A DNA stretch of 7,553 bases. It comes from Lentisphaeria bacterium. GTDB lineage: Bacteria > Verrucomicrobiota > Lentisphaeria > Victivallales > Victivallaceae. The stretch is taken from positions 1 through 7,553 of the forward strand of contig CAAGDG010000193.1 in the NCBI GenBank assembly GCA_900768515.1. Direction: 5' to 3'. Position 1 is the stretch's first letter. Each line of letters opens with the position of its first letter. A model generated the notes under the pieces. The model saw only the letters and a program-made list of their open reading frames with translations. It was not told where the DNA came from and searched no databases. Made by a program: the position numbers and the translations under genes. Shown here one piece after another: positions 5,682 to 7,553 of the stretch.

Positions 5682-6385
5682 TCCGCTTTCCTCCCGAGTT
5701 CCTTGGTGTTCACCTTGACACCGGGGGTCATCGTCGCGGAAACCGTGCACGAGATGATATACGTGCCCTTCGCACTGGTCGGCTTCGCCTTGTTCAGAGC
5801 GTCGACGATCACATCGAAGTTCTCTTTCAGGGCTTCCGCCGTGAAGGACATCTTTCCGAACGGAACATGGACACAGGCACCACGGTCGGCACGGAACTCC
5901 GCACGACCGGCCTTCGCCTCCCGAACCGCCGTTCCCACCGATTCGGTCACAGTTCCGGTCTTCGGGTTCGGCATCAGGCCGCGCGGACCAAGCTGCCGGC
6001 CGAGGGGACGAACCAGACGCATCGCATCCGGAGTCGCAATCAGGATGTCAAAATCCTGCCAGCCGTCCTTGATCTTCTGGACAACATCCTCGTAACCGAC
6101 CACATCCGCGCCGGCTTCGCGGGCGTCCTGCGCGAACTGACCGTCAGCCACCACCGCAACCCGGACCGTCTTGCCGGTCCCGCGCGGCAGCGCCACCGCG
6201 CCGCGAACCGTCTGATCCGACTTGCGCGGATCAACACCGAGTTTGAAGGAAACTTCAGCAGTCTGATCGAACTTCACGCCCGGCATCGACTTCAGAAGCG
6301 CGATCGCCTCTTCCACACCGTAACGTTTCGTCGAATCGAACCCGCTGACTTCCAACTGCTTCTTGTAGAGTTTGCTCCTACGCAT
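5678..6385 (-). CDS. rplA: 50S ribosomal protein L1
   Basis: L1 builds the mobile L1 stalk that handles E-site tRNA. In many bacteria it also represses its own L11-L1 operon by binding the mRNA. The 235-aa length matches the family (E. coli 234). The N-terminal part has GVEEAIALLKS (23-33) and the core has VRVAVVADG. The signature RLVRPLGRQLGPRGLMPNPK lies at about 123-142, followed by TGTV. The RNA-contacting tail region includes VPFGKMSFTAEALKENF (174-190). The ATG (6383-6385) overlaps the end of rplK by 8 nt and is preceded by GAGG with a 6-nt spacer inside rplK, so coupling to rplK translation is likely. The stop TGA overlaps the rplJ ATG. Confidence 0.99.
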   Translation of the reverse strand: MRRSKLYKKQLEVSGFDSTKRYGVEEAIALLKSMPGVKFDQTAEVSFKLGVDPRKSDQTVRGAVALPRGTGKTVRVAVVADGQFAQDAREAGADVVGYEDVVQKIKDGWQDFDILIATPDAMRLVRPLGRQLGPRGLMPNPKTGTVTESVGTAVREAKAGRAEFRADRGACVHVPFGKMSFTAEALKENFDVIVDALNKAKPTSAKGTYIISCTVSATMTPGVKVNTKELGRKAE

Positions 6386-6806
6386 CGACCACCTCGATTC
6401 CCATGCTGCGCGCGGTACCCTCGATGATGCGCATAGCCGCTTCCTCGCTCCGGGCGTTCATGTCATCCTTCTTGATCTGCACGATCTCGCGAATCTGCGC
6501 CCGGGTGATCTTGCCGGCCTTCTCATAGCCCGGCTTCTTCGCCGCGGAAGCCACACCCGCCGCCTTCTTCACCAGAACGGCCGCCGGGGGCGACTTGCAG
6601 ATAAACGTGAACGAGCGGTCCTGATAGACCGTGATCACGACAGGAATCACCGTGCCGCTCTGAGCCTGAGTGGCGGCATTGAACTGCTTACAGAACTCCA
6701 TGATGTTGCAGCCGGCCGCGCCAAGCGCGGGTCCGATCGGAGGCGCCGGATTCGCGGCACCCGCCGGAATCTGCAACCGGATCAGGCCTGTAACCTTCTT
6801 TGCCAT
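6378..6806 (-). CDS. rplK: 50S ribosomal protein L11
   Basis: L11 sits with 23S rRNA in the GTPase-associated centre, next to the L10 stalk. It is the target region of thiostrepton and is needed for RelA-type stringent activation where that enzyme exists. The 142-aa protein matches E. coli L11 in length. It starts MAKKVTGLIRLQIPAGAANP, followed by the proline-rich switch PPIGPALG (22-29) and NIMEFCKQFNA. ITVYQDRSFTF and PPAAVLVKKAAG lead into the C-terminal rRNA-binding domain, with GKITRAQIREI and IIEGTARSMGIEV. The start at 6804-6806 is supported by AAGGA (6816-6820) 9 nt upstream; an earlier in-frame ATG would add 16 non-homologous residues. It lies 96 nt after nusG, and its stop falls inside rplA. 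Confidence 0.99.
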   Translation of the reverse strand: MAKKVTGLIRLQIPAGAANPAPPIGPALGAAGCNIMEFCKQFNAATQAQSGTVIPVVITVYQDRSFTFICKSPPAAVLVKKAAGVASAAKKPGYEKAGKITRAQIREIVQIKKDDMNARSEEAAMRIIEGTARSMGIEVVDA

Positions 6807-6832
6807 GACTGAAATTCCTTTACCGATTCCAA

Positions 6833-6863
6833 GGTGGTCCGGACTGACAGGCATCCCGCCACC
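6833..6863 (-). promoter_or_regulatory. Inverted repeat in the rplK leader, possible L1 autoregulatory site
   Basis: The 96-nt nusG-rplK spacer contains GGUGG (6859-6863) and CCACC (6833-6837) in the minus-strand RNA. These form a five-pair stem. Above it, after one bulged A, come a C-G pair, a G/G mismatch and three further pairs. An eight-base palindrome, GTCCGGAC (6837-6844), offers a competing fold. In several bacteria, L1 represses the rplK-rplA mRNA by binding a helix with an asymmetric internal loop in this leader. The location fits, but I cannot show the specific L1 recognition bases. I saw no convincing terminator or promoter elsewhere in the spacer. Confidence 0.3.
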
Positions 6864-6902
6864 AGAGAATCTTACGACATTTTACAAAAGTTTCGGACGC
6901 CC

Positions 6903-7478
6903 CTAAACGGACCGTTCGACCTGCCAAAACTCCAACTCCACCGGAGTGGAACGACCGAAAATCGACACCATCAGCTTCAACTTGCCGCGCTCGTTGTCGA
7001 TCTCCTGAATCGATCCCTCGAAATTCTCAAAAGCGCCATCTTTGATCCGGACCACTTCGCCGATCTCAAACGCAATCTTCGGCTTGACTTCCGGAGCTCC
7101 GCTCTGAACCGGACGCAAAAGGTCATCCACTTCCGAATCCGAAAGCGGCGTCGGCTTATTCGCACCACCGAGAAATCCCAGCACCCCCTGCACGTTGCGG
7201 ATGAAGTACCACGCCTTCTCGTTGATCATGCCGGCATCATCGTAGAGATCCATCCGAACCAGAATATAACCCGGAAAAAATTTTCGCGTCGTCGTCGTCT
7301 TCTTGCCCTGACGCACCTCCGCAACCTTCTCGGTCGGAATGAACGCCTCATACACCGGGACTTCGTCCCCGATCTGCAGCTGCCGCAGGATGGTGTCCCG
7401 AACCTTGTTCTCATGCCCGGACAAGGTGTGTACGACAAACCACTGCCCGCGACGTTCGTTCTCTGATGAATCAACCAT
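6903..7478 (-). CDS. nusG: Transcription termination/antitermination factor NusG
   Basis: NusG binds the RNA polymerase clamp through its N-terminal domain and contacts Rho or ribosomal protein S10 through its C-terminal KOW domain, linking transcription to termination or translation. The protein has 191 aa (E. coli 181), with about ten extra polar residues before the NGN domain. The NGN domain starts at WFVVHTLSGHENKV (13-26) and includes KFFPGYILVRMDL and WYFIRNVQGVLGFLGG. The KOW domain, about 137-165, reads FEIGEVVRIKDGAFENFEGS, followed by VSIFGRSTPVELEFWQVE. The ATG at 7476-7478 has AAGG (7489-7492) 10 nt upstream. It follows secE by 17 nt, the classical secE-nusG pair. No insertion of the kind seen in some long NusG proteins is present. 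Confidence 0.98.
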   Translation of the reverse strand: MVDSSENERRGQWFVVHTLSGHENKVRDTILRQLQIGDEVPVYEAFIPTEKVAEVRQGKKTTTTRKFFPGYILVRMDLYDDAGMINEKAWYFIRNVQGVLGFLGGANKPTPLSDSEVDDLLRPVQSGAPEVKPKIAFEIGEVVRIKDGAFENFEGSIQEIDNERGKLKLMVSIFGRSTPVELEFWQVERSV

Positions 7479-7495
7479 TTGCCTGCAACCTTACC

Positions 7496-7553
7496 TTACT
7501 TGACGCCTACCGTAATCAAGCTGATCAGCCACTGCGCCACCCAGTCAACTCCG
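7496..7553 (-). CDS. secE: Preprotein translocase subunit SecE (partial, C-terminal 18 aa)
   Basis: The window edge cuts into a gene whose last codons read GVDWVAQWLISLITVGVK followed by TAA (7496-7498). The D-W before a hydrophobic segment, ending a few residues later, is the C-terminus expected of SecE, the small membrane subunit that clamps SecY in the Sec translocon. Its position 17 nt before nusG supports this, since secE-nusG is one of the most conserved bacterial gene pairs. Only the end of the conserved transmembrane helix is visible, so length and helix number cannot be judged. Confidence 0.88.
   Translation of the reverse strand, partial: GVDWVAQWLISLITVGVK

Noticed and set aside
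5133..6427. Plus-strand open frames antisense to rplJ and rplA
   Set aside because: Both opposite-strand genes are complete and strongly conserved, so these frames are shadows.
6864..6902. Promoter for rplK after nusG
   Set aside because: A TAAGAT-like -10 is present, but nothing resembles a -35 at suitable spacing. Read-through from nusG explains expression equally well.
1..7553. Undescribed multi-gene system
   Set aside because: Every coding region over the whole window belongs to a well-known core family in its usual order. Only the rplL-rpoB spacer and the nusG-rplK leader hold unexplained structure.

Overview
The window is a bacterial secE-nusG-rplKAJL-rpoBC locus, read entirely on the minus strand. 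From right to left it holds the last 18 codons of secE, then complete nusG, rplK, rplA, rplJ, rplL and rpoB, then the first 159 codons of rpoC. All seven longer products are recognisable over their whole visible length. The gene order is the near-universal bacterial one, so it says little about taxonomy. The GC-rich coding sequence, the RpoC N-terminus and the RpoB sequence resemble Verrucomicrobiota/Lentisphaerota (PVC group) homologues as I remember them. That assignment is a low-to-moderate confidence inference.

Layout in the direction of transcription: secE end (7553-7496), a 17-nt gap, nusG (7478-6903), a 96-nt leader, rplK (6806-6378) overlapping rplA (6385-5678) by 8 nt, rplA overlapping rplJ (5681-5160) through an ATGA junction, a 32-nt gap, rplL (5127-4741), a 380-nt AT-rich spacer, rpoB (4360-536), an 18-nt gap, and rpoC (TTG start at 517, running to 41). 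SecE is part of the protein-export channel, NusG couples RNA polymerase to ribosomes, L11/L1/L10/L7-L12 form ribosomal stalk and factor-binding regions, and RpoB/RpoC are the two large RNA polymerase subunits.

The only long non-coding stretch is the rplL-rpoB spacer (4361-4740). It is much more AT-rich than its neighbours. It carries a hairpin just after rplL, a hairpin followed by six U residues that looks like an intrinsic terminator or attenuator, three exact copies of a 15-bp direct repeat, and an AT-rich inverted repeat with promoter-like hexamers just upstream of rpoB. This is the most interesting native sequence here.

Two other points matter to a user. The first 40 bases are not genomic: they contain an Illumina sequencing adapter that cuts off rpoC. 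RpoB also carries Asn at the position equivalent to E. coli His526 in the rifampicin pocket, which suggests reduced intrinsic rifamycin sensitivity. I found no mobile element, CRISPR array, tRNA, rRNA or unknown gene cluster, and no convincing sign of a new multi-gene system.
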